Assembly: GCA_023091665.1 (NCBI GenBank)
Contig: JALJCQ010000008.1
Location: 434,001-498,000, forward strand
Direction of reading: 5' to 3'
Origin: Pythium myriotylum
Taxonomy: Eukaryota > Oomycota > Peronosporomycetes > Pythiales > Pythiaceae
DNA length: 64,000 bases
Positions 1-11,085 of this stretch are shown piece by piece. The notes beneath the pieces are model-generated. The model saw only the letters and a program-made list of their open reading frames with translations. It ran no database searches and was not told the origin of the DNA. Numbering within the stretch: position 1 is the stretch's first letter; each line of letters begins with the position of its first letter. The position numbers and the translations under genes are program-made.

Positions 1-1356
1 CACGCGTGGACACCAGTTCGACGTCATGTGAACCGACAGCTCGGCCACTTCTTCCGGTGACATGGCGTAGAGATCGTGGACCGTCATGTTGTCTCGGATG
101 TGGAACGCCTCTGCACGAGCCAGTAGCACCCAGCAGAGGTAGTTGTGCAGTTCTGGCAGCTCCGTATTCGCGGGGTTCTCGAGACCTCCCGTTGATGAAA
201 TGTACTCGTGCATGTTGAGCTTGGATCCGCAGCGGGGCTCGATGATCAGTGACATCTTGGGGTGTCGGCTCGTGACCATGGTTGTGCTGGCAGTGGCAAA
301 GTACTGTTCGATATCGGGCGTGATCGGTGTTTTGCCGTAGATGGCTCCACTGTCGGTGTCGAGCAGCGTGATGTGACGAGGGATGTACTGGCGCCGCACG
401 CGCGATGTTGTGCCGTCGACACCGACAAGCACTGAGCCTTCTACAACGCGCCCGTTTTCGAATTGGATCTCAATGCGACCGTTGGAAAGTACGTCATACT
501 TCTTGAAAGCCATGCCGTACAGGATCTCGACGCCTTCCTCCAAATCGGTAAGCAATAGAGACCTCAACATGGCACGGTCGGTGCTGAACACGTGCTGCGT
601 CACGCTTGAACGATGCGCGAACTTGACAGTCTCTGGTGCGGCACCGCCCGATTCAGCATCAACGTACATGAAACCGGGGAGGAAGTGTCCTGTGGACCGT
701 AGGAACACCTCGAAGTTTTCGCGGGTGAGGTTGGCCTTGAGTGCTTCGTACCCAGAGCTGTTGATACGCAGTCGATAGCCTTGTGTGCGGTAGTTTGGTG
801 TTGGATCTCGTTCAAAGACTGTGAAGGGGATACCGTGTCTCTTGAGGCCCTGGGCAAGGCATAGTCCACCAATGCCGCCACCGATAATCAGCACATGCGG
901 GATGCTTTGGTGGCGAAGGTGCGGGCCTGGTTGTGGCTTTCGATGACGTGGCATCTGGTGATGGTACTCGTAGATGGATGGGCCTTCGGACGAGACCGTG
1001 GACGCCATTGAGCTCATGCTCCCCTTAGTCGAGTGGATGCTTCCTTTTGATGGTGGGCCAAAAGGCTGCGTACCAATGTGGTATACTGGTACATCGCGTT
1101 CCTGGTCATAACTGTTGCCGAGGCTGTCGTCGCTGAGTTTTCGAGCCGATCCGTGGTCGCTGCCGAAGCTGAGGCTTGTGTGACAGTCGCCCATGGGCTC
1201 GAGATACCGACGAACCTCTCGTGGGCCTTCCGAGATACCAATGGCTTTCTTCATCCAGCGGATCATCTTCCTCCGCTTGGTCTCGTCGACATAGTTGCCG
1301 TCTCGGAGACGTCGTTGCTCGTAGTGGGCCGACTGCACGTCGTGGCGGCGAGCCAT
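1..1356 (-). CDS. FAD-dependent monooxygenase FMO1 (3' end beyond window)
   Basis: Class A flavoprotein monooxygenase (UbiH/PHBH/salicylate hydroxylase-like fold), expected to hydroxylate an aromatic or polyene-type substrate using FAD and NAD(P)H. I read 452 codons from the ATG at 1356 down to base 1 with no stop; the C-terminal quarter lies outside. Seen: a basic N-terminal patch (ETKRRKMIRWMKKAIG), a Ser-rich linker, the dinucleotide-binding GGGIGG after about 150 residues, and the second flavin motif as GVDGTTSRVR, where FMO2 has GADG. Long stretches are base-identical to FMO2 and others clearly diverged, so this copy looks shaped by gene conversion. Substrate unknown. Confidence 0.85.
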   Translation of the reverse strand, partial: MARRHDVQSAHYEQRRLRDGNYVDETKRRKMIRWMKKAIGISEGPREVRRYLEPMGDCHTSLSFGSDHGSARKLSDDSLGNSYDQERDVPVYHIGTQPFGPPSKGSIHSTKGSMSSMASTVSSEGPSIYEYHHQMPRHRKPQPGPHLRHQSIPHVLIIGGGIGGLCLAQGLKRHGIPFTVFERDPTPNYRTQGYRLRINSSGYEALKANLTRENFEVFLRSTGHFLPGFMYVDAESGGAAPETVKFAHRSSVTQHVFSTDRAMLRSLLLTDLEEGVEILYGMAFKKYDVLSNGRIEIQFENGRVVEGSVLVGVDGTTSRVRRQYIPRHITLLDTDSGAIYGKTPITPDIEQYFATASTTMVTSRHPKMSLIIEPRCGSKLNMHEYISSTGGLENPANTELPELHNYLCWVLLARAEAFHIRDNMTVHDLYAMSPEEVAELSVHMTSNWCPRV

Positions 1357-2582
1357 GGTGGTTGTCGACAGATGTGGTCACTTCGGTGGGGAGCGGGTGA
1401 TTGCAGACTGAAACTCGCAGCCTCGAACACTCGTGGCCGCGCTTCTCCGGAGCGGGCATGGTCGGCCCCAAAGACACGCTTCGTGCTCGCCAGCTTGCCT
1501 TCATCAGCATGCTGTTCAGCACCACGAACTAGACCATTGGAGCTCTCATAGCTATTCCTTCCATCGTTTCCTCCCAATCGCAAAATGAGGCCTTTGACAC
1601 ACAAATGGACCCTCTCGCCCTCTTGAAGTAAAATCAACTTGTCGTATCTTTGCTGCGCAGCTCGCGACGCGAGCGTGTCTGTGGCGCCTGCACGCTTCCA
1701 CGAAGGCGCACAGTGCCCAAAGACACGCGTGTCTGGGTGACAAGATCCAGGGTGTCCAGTTGAGCCGAGCATATGCGGAATAACTGACCACGCCAACAAA
1801 GAAGTCGACTCGGTGTGTCTGGACGCTGCGAGTCCATTCTCCCATGACAAACGATCCGAGGGTGGAGTGTCATCGAAATGTGACCTCGACCGAGTGATCA
1901 TGAGTGGGCCCTCCTCTGCTTAAATAACGGGCAAGAAGGCTCAGTCTAGTTGCAGTGACGATTCGGGTTGGCCGGAGCGAACGATGGACTGTTACGTAGT
2001 CTACAGATACCTGTCTATCCATTGGCATCTCGCTTGTGTTCAATGAGAGCTCCAGTGTGGAGATTATGATACTCCCCCGATCAGTTAGCGAATATGGACG
2101 ATTTGATATCCAGATCTTCCATCGGAGGAAGGAACGTAACCTTCGATTACGCTCGACACGGAATACGAAAACCAGTCGATGCACAACATTTTCTCTCTTT
2201 CATTCGAGTTCGATACCCCCACCAATTGCTCGCATTCACTTGATTTTCCATGGATGGTTCGCCAAGCCCCTGGAATCAAGTACATTGTCGCGTGATCTTG
2301 AATTAGCGTGTCATCACCCAAGGATTGTCGGTGATGATTACATTCATAAACTTTACGGACTTCAACCGAGTACGCTTATCAAAACACAGGCTCACCGACC
2401 TTGCACCAAGATGCTGGTTACTTGAAGTATGAAAGCATGATGATGCAAATGAAGACTTTTGAGTTCAGCAATCTGAATCCTACTAACCTTGCCGCAAAAA
2501 CAAACCTCGTGAAAGTGATTCAGAGCGATTCTAATCCACTACCTCAACTATAAAAGCTACCATCATCTACGTCTTCTTATCA
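1357..2582. other. Intergenic: FMO1 5' flank and FMO2 3' flank
   Basis: No supportable gene. Bases from about 1357 to 1885 are homologous to the FMO2 upstream region (about 4275-4790), showing that the tandem duplication included the promoter. The remainder to 2582 is AT-richer and featureless to me. Confidence 0.6.
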
Positions 2583-4274
2583 CTAATACACAACCATGCG
2601 CATGTCCTTGGCGTCCGGCAATCCAAACATACGCTTCCCAGCGTCCATGCTAATGTTGATGCCTTCTCGAGCGTGTTCCCGCATCACCCGCTCGTACTGC
2701 GCGATCGCCTCGACGTTCACGCCGTACTCAGTGAAGACCTTGACCAAAATACGTGCATCTTGCATTGCAGTGTTGGAACCGATACCCGCCGGTGCCATAC
2801 TGTGTGCCGCATCACCAAGCAGCGTCACAGCCGACGGTTGCCACGACTTGATATCCGGAGACATGGTCGATATGCGCAAGAACGAGGCCCACTCCGGATC
2901 CTGCTTCTCAAACAGTGTTCGCACGCGTGGACACCAGTTCGACGTCATGTGAACCGACAGCTCGGCCACTTCTTCCGGTGACATGGCGTAGAGATCGTGG
3001 ACCGTCATGTTGTCTCGGATGTGGAACGCCTCTGCACGAGCCAGTAGCACCCAGCAGAGGTAGTTGTGCAGTTCTGGCAGCTCCGTATTCGCGGGGTTCT
3101 CGAGACCTCCCGTTGATGAAATGTACTCGTGCATGTTGAGCTTGGATCCGCAGCGGGGCTCGATGATCAGTGACATCTTGGGGTGTCGGCTCGTGACCAT
3201 GGTTGTGCTGGCAGTGGCAAAGTACTGTTCGATATCGGGCGTGATCGGTGTTTTGCCGTAGATGGCTCCACTGTCGGTGTCGAGCAGCGTGATGTGACGA
3301 GGGATGTACTGGCGCCGCACGCGCGATGTTGTGCCGTCGGCACCGACAAGCACCGAGCCTTCTACAACGCGCCCGTTATCGAAGTGGACTTCGACTCGTC
3401 CATTCGGTAAGAGGTTGTACTTTTTGAAGGCCATGCCGAACTGGATATCAACGCCTTCCTCCAAATCCGTTAGAAGTAGAGAGCGAAGCATCGCTCGATC
3501 GGCGCTGAACACGTGTTGTGTCACGCTTGAACGATGCGCGAACTTGACAGTCTCTGGTGCGGCACCGCCCGATTCAGCATCAACGTACATGAAACCGGGG
3601 AGGAAGTGTCCTGTGGACCGTAGGAACACCTCGAAGTTTTCGCGGGTGAGGTTGGCCTTGAGTGCTTCGTACCCAGAGCTGTTGATACGCAGTCGATAGC
3701 CTTGTGTGCGGTAGTTTGGTGTTGGATCTCGTTCAAAGACTGTGAAGGGGATACCATGTTTCTTGAGCCCTTGGGCAAGGCAGAGTCCACCGATACCGCC
3801 ACCGATAATCAGTACATAGGGAATACTTGGGTGGCTTTCACGTGTGTCTGGTTGTGGCTTCCGATGGCGTGGCATCCGGTGGTGGTACTCGTAGATGGAC
3901 GGGCCATCGGAAGAGACCGTCGACGCCATTGAGCTCATGCTCGCCTTGGTCGAGTGCAAGCTACCCCTCGACGATAGACCATTGGGCTGGGAGCTGACAT
4001 GATACGCAGGTATGCCCCGTTCTTGGTCGTAATCACTGCCGTGGCTGTCGTGACTGAGTTTCCGAGGTGGTCCGTCGCTGTCGAAACTGAGGCTAGTTTT
4101 GCAGTCGCCCATAGGCTCGAGATACCGACGAACCTCGCGAGGTTTCTCCGACATACCGATGGCTTTCTTCATCCAGCGGATCATCCTTCGTCGCTTGGTC
4201 TCATCGGTATAGCCGCCGTCTCGGAGACGTCGTTGCTCGTAGTAAACCGCGTGCACGTCGTGACGATGAGCCAT
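2583..4274 (-). CDS. FAD-dependent monooxygenase FMO2
   Basis: Complete 563-residue single-exon class A flavin monooxygenase. Seen: conserved basic patch near residues 25-40 (ETKRRRMIRWMKKAIG), Ser-rich low-complexity linker, SIYEYHHRMP just before the catalytic domain, FAD-binding GGGIGG at 158-163, GADGTTSRVRR (DG motif), and LLGDAAHSMAPAGIG (GD motif binding the FAD ribityl and pyrophosphate). All three flavin signatures are intact, so activity is likely. The extension of about 150 residues before the FAD domain is longer than in typical single-domain bacterial relatives; I see no signal peptide and no PTS1 (it ends VVY). Middle member of a three-gene tandem array in one orientation; substrate not inferable. 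Confidence 0.92.
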   Translation of the reverse strand: MAHRHDVHAVYYEQRRLRDGGYTDETKRRRMIRWMKKAIGMSEKPREVRRYLEPMGDCKTSLSFDSDGPPRKLSHDSHGSDYDQERGIPAYHVSSQPNGLSSRGSLHSTKASMSSMASTVSSDGPSIYEYHHRMPRHRKPQPDTRESHPSIPYVLIIGGGIGGLCLAQGLKKHGIPFTVFERDPTPNYRTQGYRLRINSSGYEALKANLTRENFEVFLRSTGHFLPGFMYVDAESGGAAPETVKFAHRSSVTQHVFSADRAMLRSLLLTDLEEGVDIQFGMAFKKYNLLPNGRVEVHFDNGRVVEGSVLVGADGTTSRVRRQYIPRHITLLDTDSGAIYGKTPITPDIEQYFATASTTMVTSRHPKMSLIIEPRCGSKLNMHEYISSTGGLENPANTELPELHNYLCWVLLARAEAFHIRDNMTVHDLYAMSPEEVAELSVHMTSNWCPRVRTLFEKQDPEWASFLRISTMSPDIKSWQPSAVTLLGDAAHSMAPAGIGSNTAMQDARILVKVFTEYGVNVEAIAQYERVMREHAREGINISMDAGKRMFGLPDAKDMRMVVY

Positions 4275-5593
4275 GGTGATTGTCTACAGAGTTGGTCACT
4301 TCGGTGGAGAGCGGATGATTGCAGACTGAAACTCGCAGTGTCGAACACCCATGGCCGCGCTTCTCTCGAGTAGGCATGGTCGGCCTCAAAGACACGCTAC
4401 AAGCTCGCCATCTTGCCGTCATGACCATGCTATTCCGCAACCACAAAAAGACCACGGTTGCCTTTAGCAGTATTCCTTCCATCGTTCACACACAAAGGTG
4501 TTTGACAAACAAGTGGACGCTCTCACCCTCTTGAAGTCAAATCAACTTGTCGTCTCTTTGTTGTCCCGGGCACCACGTCAGTGTGTCTGTGGCGTGCATA
4601 TGCTGCCACGAAGGTGCACAATTGCCATAGACACGTGGATCTGCTCACAAGATCCAAGGTGTCCAGTTGTGCCGAGCATATGCGGTTGGTCTGGCGACGT
4701 CGACAACGAGTTGGCTTGATTTGTCTGGACGCTTAGAGGCTAGTTCTCCGTGACAAACGCTTGAAGGGCGGAATGTCATCAAAATGATAGTTCCATGGGT
4801 CGTCACGCCGACCACTCTCTTCTTGGACGAAGAAGAGAGAGCTCAACCTGGAGTCGGTTTGTATGGTATGGGTACGATGAAAGCACTTTTAGGTAGTGTC
4901 GAGATTGCCACTTTGAGCTATCCAACCGGAGGCAACTCGAGAGGAGATCCAGGGGCAAGACCATGTATTATTACCGTACTCTGATCAGCAAGCAAACTTG
5001 GAGACAATCCATCGATCGCCAGACCTTGCTGAGCCCGACCCAGATGGGATCCATTCGTCCTCTCGACCCGACTGGTCACTTCCGTGCATTTGGCATCATT
5101 GGATGTAGATAATTGGACACACCTCTGTTGATGGCAACTCTGATCCCGCATAGAAGCTACACACAAGTCCAGCGCAGTCCGGTGGAGACAGGCGTATACA
5201 GGTAAGTATACTTGTACGACGTCCCGAACGAAAACTGCTGGGAAAGCTCAAGGAATCACGAGAGCAAGTTCTTCCACAGATTTGACGGTTCAGAGATTGG
5301 TCAACTCGTCGCTTGACATAACTGGTTGCATCACAACTCTTCCTAGACCCATGCGGGGTGCCATCCCATCGTTCCCCACCGATAATGCACTCGGTTGGAG
5401 TGGGTTGAGGTAACAATCTTGGTTGGAGGTGTCTCCGTGCGTGATATGTTTTTATAGAGGTGTGTAGTAAATACTTCAAGACCAGTTTGCGTTCGTGAAC
5501 TGTATCGCTTATTATCTCTAACAGCTCCCAACGAACGCCCACGTATTAGAATACCAAACAAAGACGCAAAGTAGTATCACATCGAACATCGAG
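4275..5593. other. Intergenic: FMO2 promoter side and FMO3 3' flank
   Basis: The first about 510 bases are homologous to the FMO1 upstream region. No coding signal is supported in the remainder. Confidence 0.6.
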
Positions 5594-7387
5594 CTAATAC
5601 ATCACGGCGGTCATATCCTTGAGCGACGGGAGGTCGTACATGCGCTGGCCAGCGTCGATGCTTGCGAGAATTCCTTCTCGGGCACGAGGGCGCATGGCCT
5701 TTTCGTAGTTCGCGATGGCCTCCACATTGACACCAACACGGTCGAACCACTCACACAGAAGTCGGGCGTCTTCCAACGCAGCGTTGCAGCCGATACCCGC
5801 CGGGGCCATCGTGTGGGCTGCATCACCAATGAGTGTAACTGGGCTTGGAGCCCAGGGTCGGAGCTCGGGAGCCATCGTGGAGATCCGCATGAAGGACCCC
5901 CATTCAGGTGCCTGGCGATCCACGATCGCTCGCACGTGCGGGTGCCAATCCGAGGTCAAGTGAGCCGAGAGTTCGGCGATCTCTTCAGGTGCCATCGAGT
6001 ACAAATCCTCAACTGAGAGGTGATTCTCGAGATGGAAGAGGTCGGCTCGTGCGAGAAGCATCCACGAAACGTACTTATGGATGTCGGGCAGCTCCACGTG
6101 GTCCTGAGGAAACGTGGGTGTCGCCGACGGAAAGTTCTTGAGATTGAGCTTGGTCGTGCATTTGGGTTCGATGATCAGCGACATCTTGGGGTGCTGGCTC
6201 GTGATCATGGTCGTGCAGTCGGAGGCGAGTCCGAGCTGGCGAAGCTCGGATGAGATCGGTGTCTTGCCGTAGATCACACCGCTGTCCGTGTCCATCAGCG
6301 TCACATGGCGCGGCACGTATTGGCGTCGCACACGAGAGGTCGTGCCGTCGGCGCCGACGAGGATGGTGCCTTCGACCACTTCTCCATTGTCAAAGTAGGC
6401 TTCCACTCGTCCGTTAGGGAGGACGTTGTACTTCTCAAAACCCATGCCGTATTGGATCTCCACACCTTCGTACAGATCCGTGAGCAGCAGCGCCCGTAGC
6501 ATCGCGCGATTAGCCGAGAAGACTTGCTTGGTCATTTCAGCGTCATGGAGGAAAGAGACACCTTCGCATTCAGGCAGTACTTCAGTTGTGTGAGCGTCCA
6601 GATGGACAAACCCGGGGAAGAACTGTCCCGTGGAACGCAGAAAGACCTCGAAGTTTTCCTTCGACAGCACTGACTTGAGTGCTTCATAACCAGAGCTGTT
6701 GATGCGCAGACGGTAGCCCTGCGCGCGATAGTTGGGTGTCGGGTCGCGCTCGAACACAGTGAACGGGATCCCGCATTTCTTGAGACCTTGAGCGAGGCAG
6801 AGTCCTCCAATGCCGCCACCGATGATCAGCACGCGCACGTCGTTTGGATCACGTGGTCGCGGGCCCATGCGGAACTGGTACGTCGGCAGCTGGTGGTGGT
6901 ACTCGTACACGGATCGTTTCTGTGCATGAGATGGCGTATTGGCAGCGCTGCGCGTGCTCCGCGTGCTGCTCTGACTTCGACGAGACGAGTTCGAGACGTC
7001 CGAGCGGCACGAGCTGGGCGCGCTTGCGTTGCTGAGCGTACGCTTGAGTTCTTCCTCGTCGTAGAGCAGGATCGTGACCTTGCTGCTCTTGTTACTGGTG
7101 CTCGTGTTGGCCTCGGCATCGACGTCGGCCGTGTGGACGAGCGATTCGCGGTTAGCGTCTTGCTTGGAGGCGTGACGTGCCGGCTTGGGTCTCGTGTTGT
7201 ATCCAGGCGGTGCGATACCACGCGCCGGGGCCTCTTGTCGGTTGCGTCGAGGGATATGATCGTCGGGCGTCTGGATGCCGACAGCTTTCTTGAGCCAACG
7301 CAGCATACGGCGCCGCTTGGAGTCGTTGGCATGGACGGCCGCGTTTAGATCTCCATAGGCATTCGATCCGCTGTTCTTGCGGGGCAT
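5594..7387 (-). CDS. FAD-dependent monooxygenase FMO3
   Basis: 597-residue paralogue of FMO1/FMO2 and the most divergent of the three. Seen: the N-terminal basic motif is kept (KRRRMLRWLKKAVG, about residues 24-37), followed by a long Ser/Thr/Arg-rich linker, VYEYHHQLP, the FAD motif GGGIGG near 190-195, GADGTTSRVRR, and LIGDAAHTMAPAGIG. The linker is roughly 30 residues longer than in FMO2 and carries an acidic insert. Ends VMY, no PTS1. Family knowledge supports a FAD/NAD(P)H hydroxylase. Its divergence from FMO1/2, which share long identical tracts, suggests an older duplication. Substrate unknown. Confidence 0.92.
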   Translation of the reverse strand: MPRKNSGSNAYGDLNAAVHANDSKRRRMLRWLKKAVGIQTPDDHIPRRNRQEAPARGIAPPGYNTRPKPARHASKQDANRESLVHTADVDAEANTSTSNKSSKVTILLYDEEELKRTLSNASAPSSCRSDVSNSSRRSQSSTRSTRSAANTPSHAQKRSVYEYHHQLPTYQFRMGPRPRDPNDVRVLIIGGGIGGLCLAQGLKKCGIPFTVFERDPTPNYRAQGYRLRINSSGYEALKSVLSKENFEVFLRSTGQFFPGFVHLDAHTTEVLPECEGVSFLHDAEMTKQVFSANRAMLRALLLTDLYEGVEIQYGMGFEKYNVLPNGRVEAYFDNGEVVEGTILVGADGTTSRVRRQYVPRHVTLMDTDSGVIYGKTPISSELRQLGLASDCTTMITSQHPKMSLIIEPKCTTKLNLKNFPSATPTFPQDHVELPDIHKYVSWMLLARADLFHLENHLSVEDLYSMAPEEIAELSAHLTSDWHPHVRAIVDRQAPEWGSFMRISTMAPELRPWAPSPVTLIGDAAHTMAPAGIGCNAALEDARLLCEWFDRVGVNVEAIANYEKAMRPRAREGILASIDAGQRMYDLPSLKDMTAVMY

Positions 7388-9226
7388 GGCGAAATATTGC
7401 TAGTGGTTGGGGGGTCTCAGGGCCCACGCGAATGAACGGAGCGAGAGGCGACCCTCGTGCGTGGATGACGACGCGCGCGACAGCTGCGTGAATGCAGATA
7501 CAGTCGTAGTGATCAGTCCTCCGCCGGGAACGCGATCGATCGGAATGGCCAGGCGCGCCAGGTCCCAAGGAGGAGGAGCGACTATTTGTCTTCTTCGCGG
7601 GGATTCGTCCAGCTCCACTTCGTCGAGTCCCGCGCTGCGGGCGGGCAGGTGTCAAGCCGTTCTTTCCGTCGAAACGGTCGTTTCTCTGAAATGCCAAGCG
7701 CGCGAAGCACGCGAGAAGCTTCCGCGGCGCGCCGTCAACGCATTATGAGTGTGCTTTGCTGAGACCGTCGGAGGAGTCTGCTGCATTCGAATTTTCGGCC
7801 CCCTGCTTGAACTTGTGGGCAGCTCCAGACTGGCACCATCAAATTATCGAATCTTATTCGCGTCTTGGTTGCTATACAAGACAAGTAGCACTTGATGATC
7901 GAGTATGAATTTAGAAGGTCTCGTTTCTTCTATTTTTCGTTGCAATCGCGTGCTTTTTCGATGGAAGAAATAGGCGAGAGAAAGTGGAACCTCGGCAAAG
8001 GAGTGGCTAGAAGCGCTTGACAAGCTTCGAGCGATTGTCATCTTTTGGTGAGGGCACCGCCAATCCCGTGGCCAGCGCCACGCATGAAAGTCGTTCAGAG
8101 TCCTCTTCAAGTCGTTCGATGACGCGACAAGCCTTTCTTGCGATGGCGACTTCAAGAAGGAGCCGCTGTCCTGTGGCGAGTGGACTTGATTAGTGAGGCG
8201 TCCTGATGAGTGTGGCATGCAGCCTTAGCGTGGTATACAGTACACGAAGCGCGCAGTCGGATTATTCGAGGCTTGATCGCGTCGTCATCGAGGACCCTCT
8301 CTCATAAAATGGTGACGCTGCCACGAGAGACCTGAGGAGGATGAGCTGAGAGAATGCCTGGGAGAGGCGTTTCTGCTCTATGAACTAAACCCCCGGCTTC
8401 CTAAATCTGGCCGTCAAGCTCAAGGTCGCTCGCTCATTTCCTCAAGCGATCAACTCCTTACAGCCTCTGCCGCAACGACGAGAAGGGCTTGGACGACTGC
8501 ATCTATTCCTGTGAGGACCGACCAGCCTTTGGTTGCTGTCTCGGAGGGTCAATCCCAGCGCGAAATGGACACAATGTAAACGTTCGTCGGCGTTCAAACG
8601 AATTTCGCCTGATCGCCGAGGTTTTGTGCGCCGTGGCCGCCAAGTGGATTCAACTCCGCCTCACGAAACGCCGGGAATGGTAGATGAAGGAAATGCAAGC
8701 CTGCGACTGGAGATGTCGCATCACGCTCATGATCCCATTAGCTTGTCCAATATAGTCGCCGTCATTTGTTAGACGACTGGCCCAAGTGAAACGGATCCGG
8801 GGCGGCAAATCGCTGTAGGACACTCGCGCAGCCTCCGCGAATCAGAAGACCTATCATTCTTCGCTCGGTCGATCTCGTACCATTCTCAATATACTCATAC
8901 CATCCGACTGAGACGTTTGTTGCTTGCTTGGCGGCTGCGTCATGCTCGACTTCACCGCAATAGCCAGTTCCCACCGAGAAGCTCTCGCAAACAGTGCACT
9001 GTAGCCATGTCAATCCCTTCCCAAAAATAGGTGATACCGACAAGAAACTCTCAAAACAAGGTGAGACTGGAATATGTCACTCTTAAATAAGTATGTCAGC
9101 GAGCCAGCTGTGGTCCCAAAAAATTTGGGGCCTTCCTTTCTTCTAATGCGTTCACGCCGACTCTCGCGTGCGTAGCTCCACGCGGAGGGCGATCCACCAA
9201 TTTTCGACTGACTCGTGCGCGCTGCG
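7388..9226. other. Intergenic, divergent promoter region
   Basis: About 1.8 kb between the start codons of FMO3 (minus) and the first Cys-rich membrane gene (plus). GC-rich directly upstream of FMO3 and plainer after 7760. The open frames here lack similarity to anything I recognise; I call no gene. Confidence 0.5.
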
Positions 9227-9954
9227 ATGCTCGCTCGAAGGGGAATCCTCCTCGTGCTCGTGATGGCGGTCGCAACAGGTGAGAAGCATCGTGCGGCGAC
9301 GGTCTCAGTTGAGAATGGCTCGTCACACCTTCGTTTTGATGTGTCGTAGCGGTGGCTGGAGCCTCGTGTCCACGGATCTGCTCCAGTCCGACAGTGTGGG
9401 GCTATGGGGACATGACCATCCAGTTCTCGGCGTGTGAGTGTATCATTGGCCGTAGTGAGGATTCATCGACGTCGGGGCCGTGCAAATGTGGCGTCTGCTA
9501 CTTGCAAAACGGCACTAAAGTGCTCGCGTATTCGAAATCTGGCAACGTTTGCTCTCAAGTCGGCGCGACTGACTGCGGTGCGTTCGGCGGCTTTTGGTGG
9601 ATTGTTGAATTCAGTTGGGCTCACGACATTTGGGTTGAATTCGTCGCAGAGCAATGTATCAGTGCAAGTGGGTCTTGGTCTGGTGTCGGCTCTGAGCAGC
9701 CCGTGGCGACATCCACGCCGCCGAGTCCAACGCCGACAACGAGATCGTCAGCGCCAATTGCCATCTCGAGCTCATCCAAGTCCAGCATGAGCACGCAGGT
9801 CATTGTCATGATCGTCGTCGCGGTCGCCGTGTCCATCATGGGCGGCATCTTGGTCATGTGCTGGTACACGCGACGGCTCCACAACCGTCGCACGCAGAAA
9901 GCGGACCAAGATCTCTACGTGGTCGTTGTCAGCTTGCCGGATCACGAGACGTGA
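9227..9954 (+). CDS. Cys-rich single-pass membrane protein 1
   Basis: Proposed exons 9227-9278, 9350-9577 and 9650-9954 (194 residues). Exon 1 encodes a signal peptide start (MLARRGILLVLVMAVAT). The first intron (9279-9349, GTGAGA to TAG) restores the frame into a Cys-rich domain (SCPRIC, CEC, CKCGVC), then a Ser/Thr/Pro linker, a transmembrane helix (VIVMIVVAVAVSIMGGILVM) and a short basic tail. The second proposed intron (9578-9649) is 72 nt, so the frame is open either way; I call it because the neighbouring paralogue has an intron at the same codon and phase. Likely a cell-surface protein; ligand unknown and no named domain recognised. Confidence 0.75.
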
Positions 9955-11055
9955 GACTATTAATCGTATCAACGACGCTCATACTGTATCCACTTGGTTG
10001 CGTCTCTTGCACTCGTAGACACGTTTAATGAAAACCCGGACAAGACTCAATCGAGCAGTGCAATTTTTGGAGGGTTGGACTCGTGCTGGTTGGTGGACTC
10101 AGGTCACTTTTGAGAAGACCCTGCGACTTTTGCCAGCGTGGCTTTAAGTGATCCGAGTACATTTTGTGAGACGTGGAGCTGCTCGCAGCTGGGCAGCGGA
10201 GGGAACTTCAACGGAGATGGCTCCCAAAGAGAGCATCTCCTTGTCCACACGATCCCAGTGCGACTCGCTTTGGTCTCACTTGCCGACATGGGAAGCTGGT
10301 CAGTAGCTCCACCCACTTCTGCGACAATGGGTTCAACCTGCCTGCTTCTGGTATTCTTGAAGCTGCAATGCGATGTTCCCCTACTCGCTCTCGATCGAGT
10401 AGCGTGACACATCCCTAGCCCTATCGACTGCAGACAGTTTCGTTTTTTCCTTGTGCAATCTTTCGTTTCGTAAATAAATGACCATCACGGACTGTTGGAA
10501 GATTAAGTTTCGCAGTATTACTGATGGCCGACTCGACCGTCATCACCGGGGCAAGTCGTCAGAACTGACTGCCTCCCAACGGCAGCATTCAAGGTTTCCC
10601 GAGTGCCCCCTCGCGTTCCGCAGAACGAAACCCCTGCGCCGCCGTGGCCCGCGTTGGCTCTGTTGGTTTTGTTGGTTTTTGTTGGACGCTGAGAAAAAAA
10701 AACCAAACCAAAACAACCAAACAAAAGTGATCTCGCCACCAAACACGGCGAATCCGCGGCTTGTGGCTCGAATCGGTTTAGACGCAGGTAAGTCGCGTCG
10801 GGTGCCCTCTCCGGACTCCCGCGTCGCATATCCGGAACTCGACGTCGTACCTTCGCGCGACAAGCGATTCGCTGGAAGGATCCTCCCTGGTGAGCAGCTA
10901 CACTACGTACCGACCACCTCGCGAGGCCTCGAAGTGATCGCCGGCGAGAAGACAAGCGACGAGAAGAGCGGAAGAGGAGAGGAGCGGAGCGGAGAGGAGC
11001 AGGGCACCCGAGCGAGAAACCCCCGGAGGGACGAGAGCGAGCGAGAGAAACACTC
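9955..11055. other. Intergenic with a purine/pyrimidine hairpin-like tract
   Basis: No supported gene. Around 10655-10730 a GTTGGTTTTGTTGG tract is followed closely by a CCAAACCAAAACAACC tract on the same strand, an imperfect inverted repeat. The last 250 bases before the next gene are purine-rich (GAG/AGCG), as in a 5' leader. Confidence 0.5.
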
Positions 11056-11085
11056 ATGCGACGCGTGGGCACAGAGAGACGGAGA

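Noticed and set aside
1263..1901. 212-codon minus frame upstream of FMO1
   Set aside because: Different phase from FMO1 and no similarity; shadow across the duplicated promoter.
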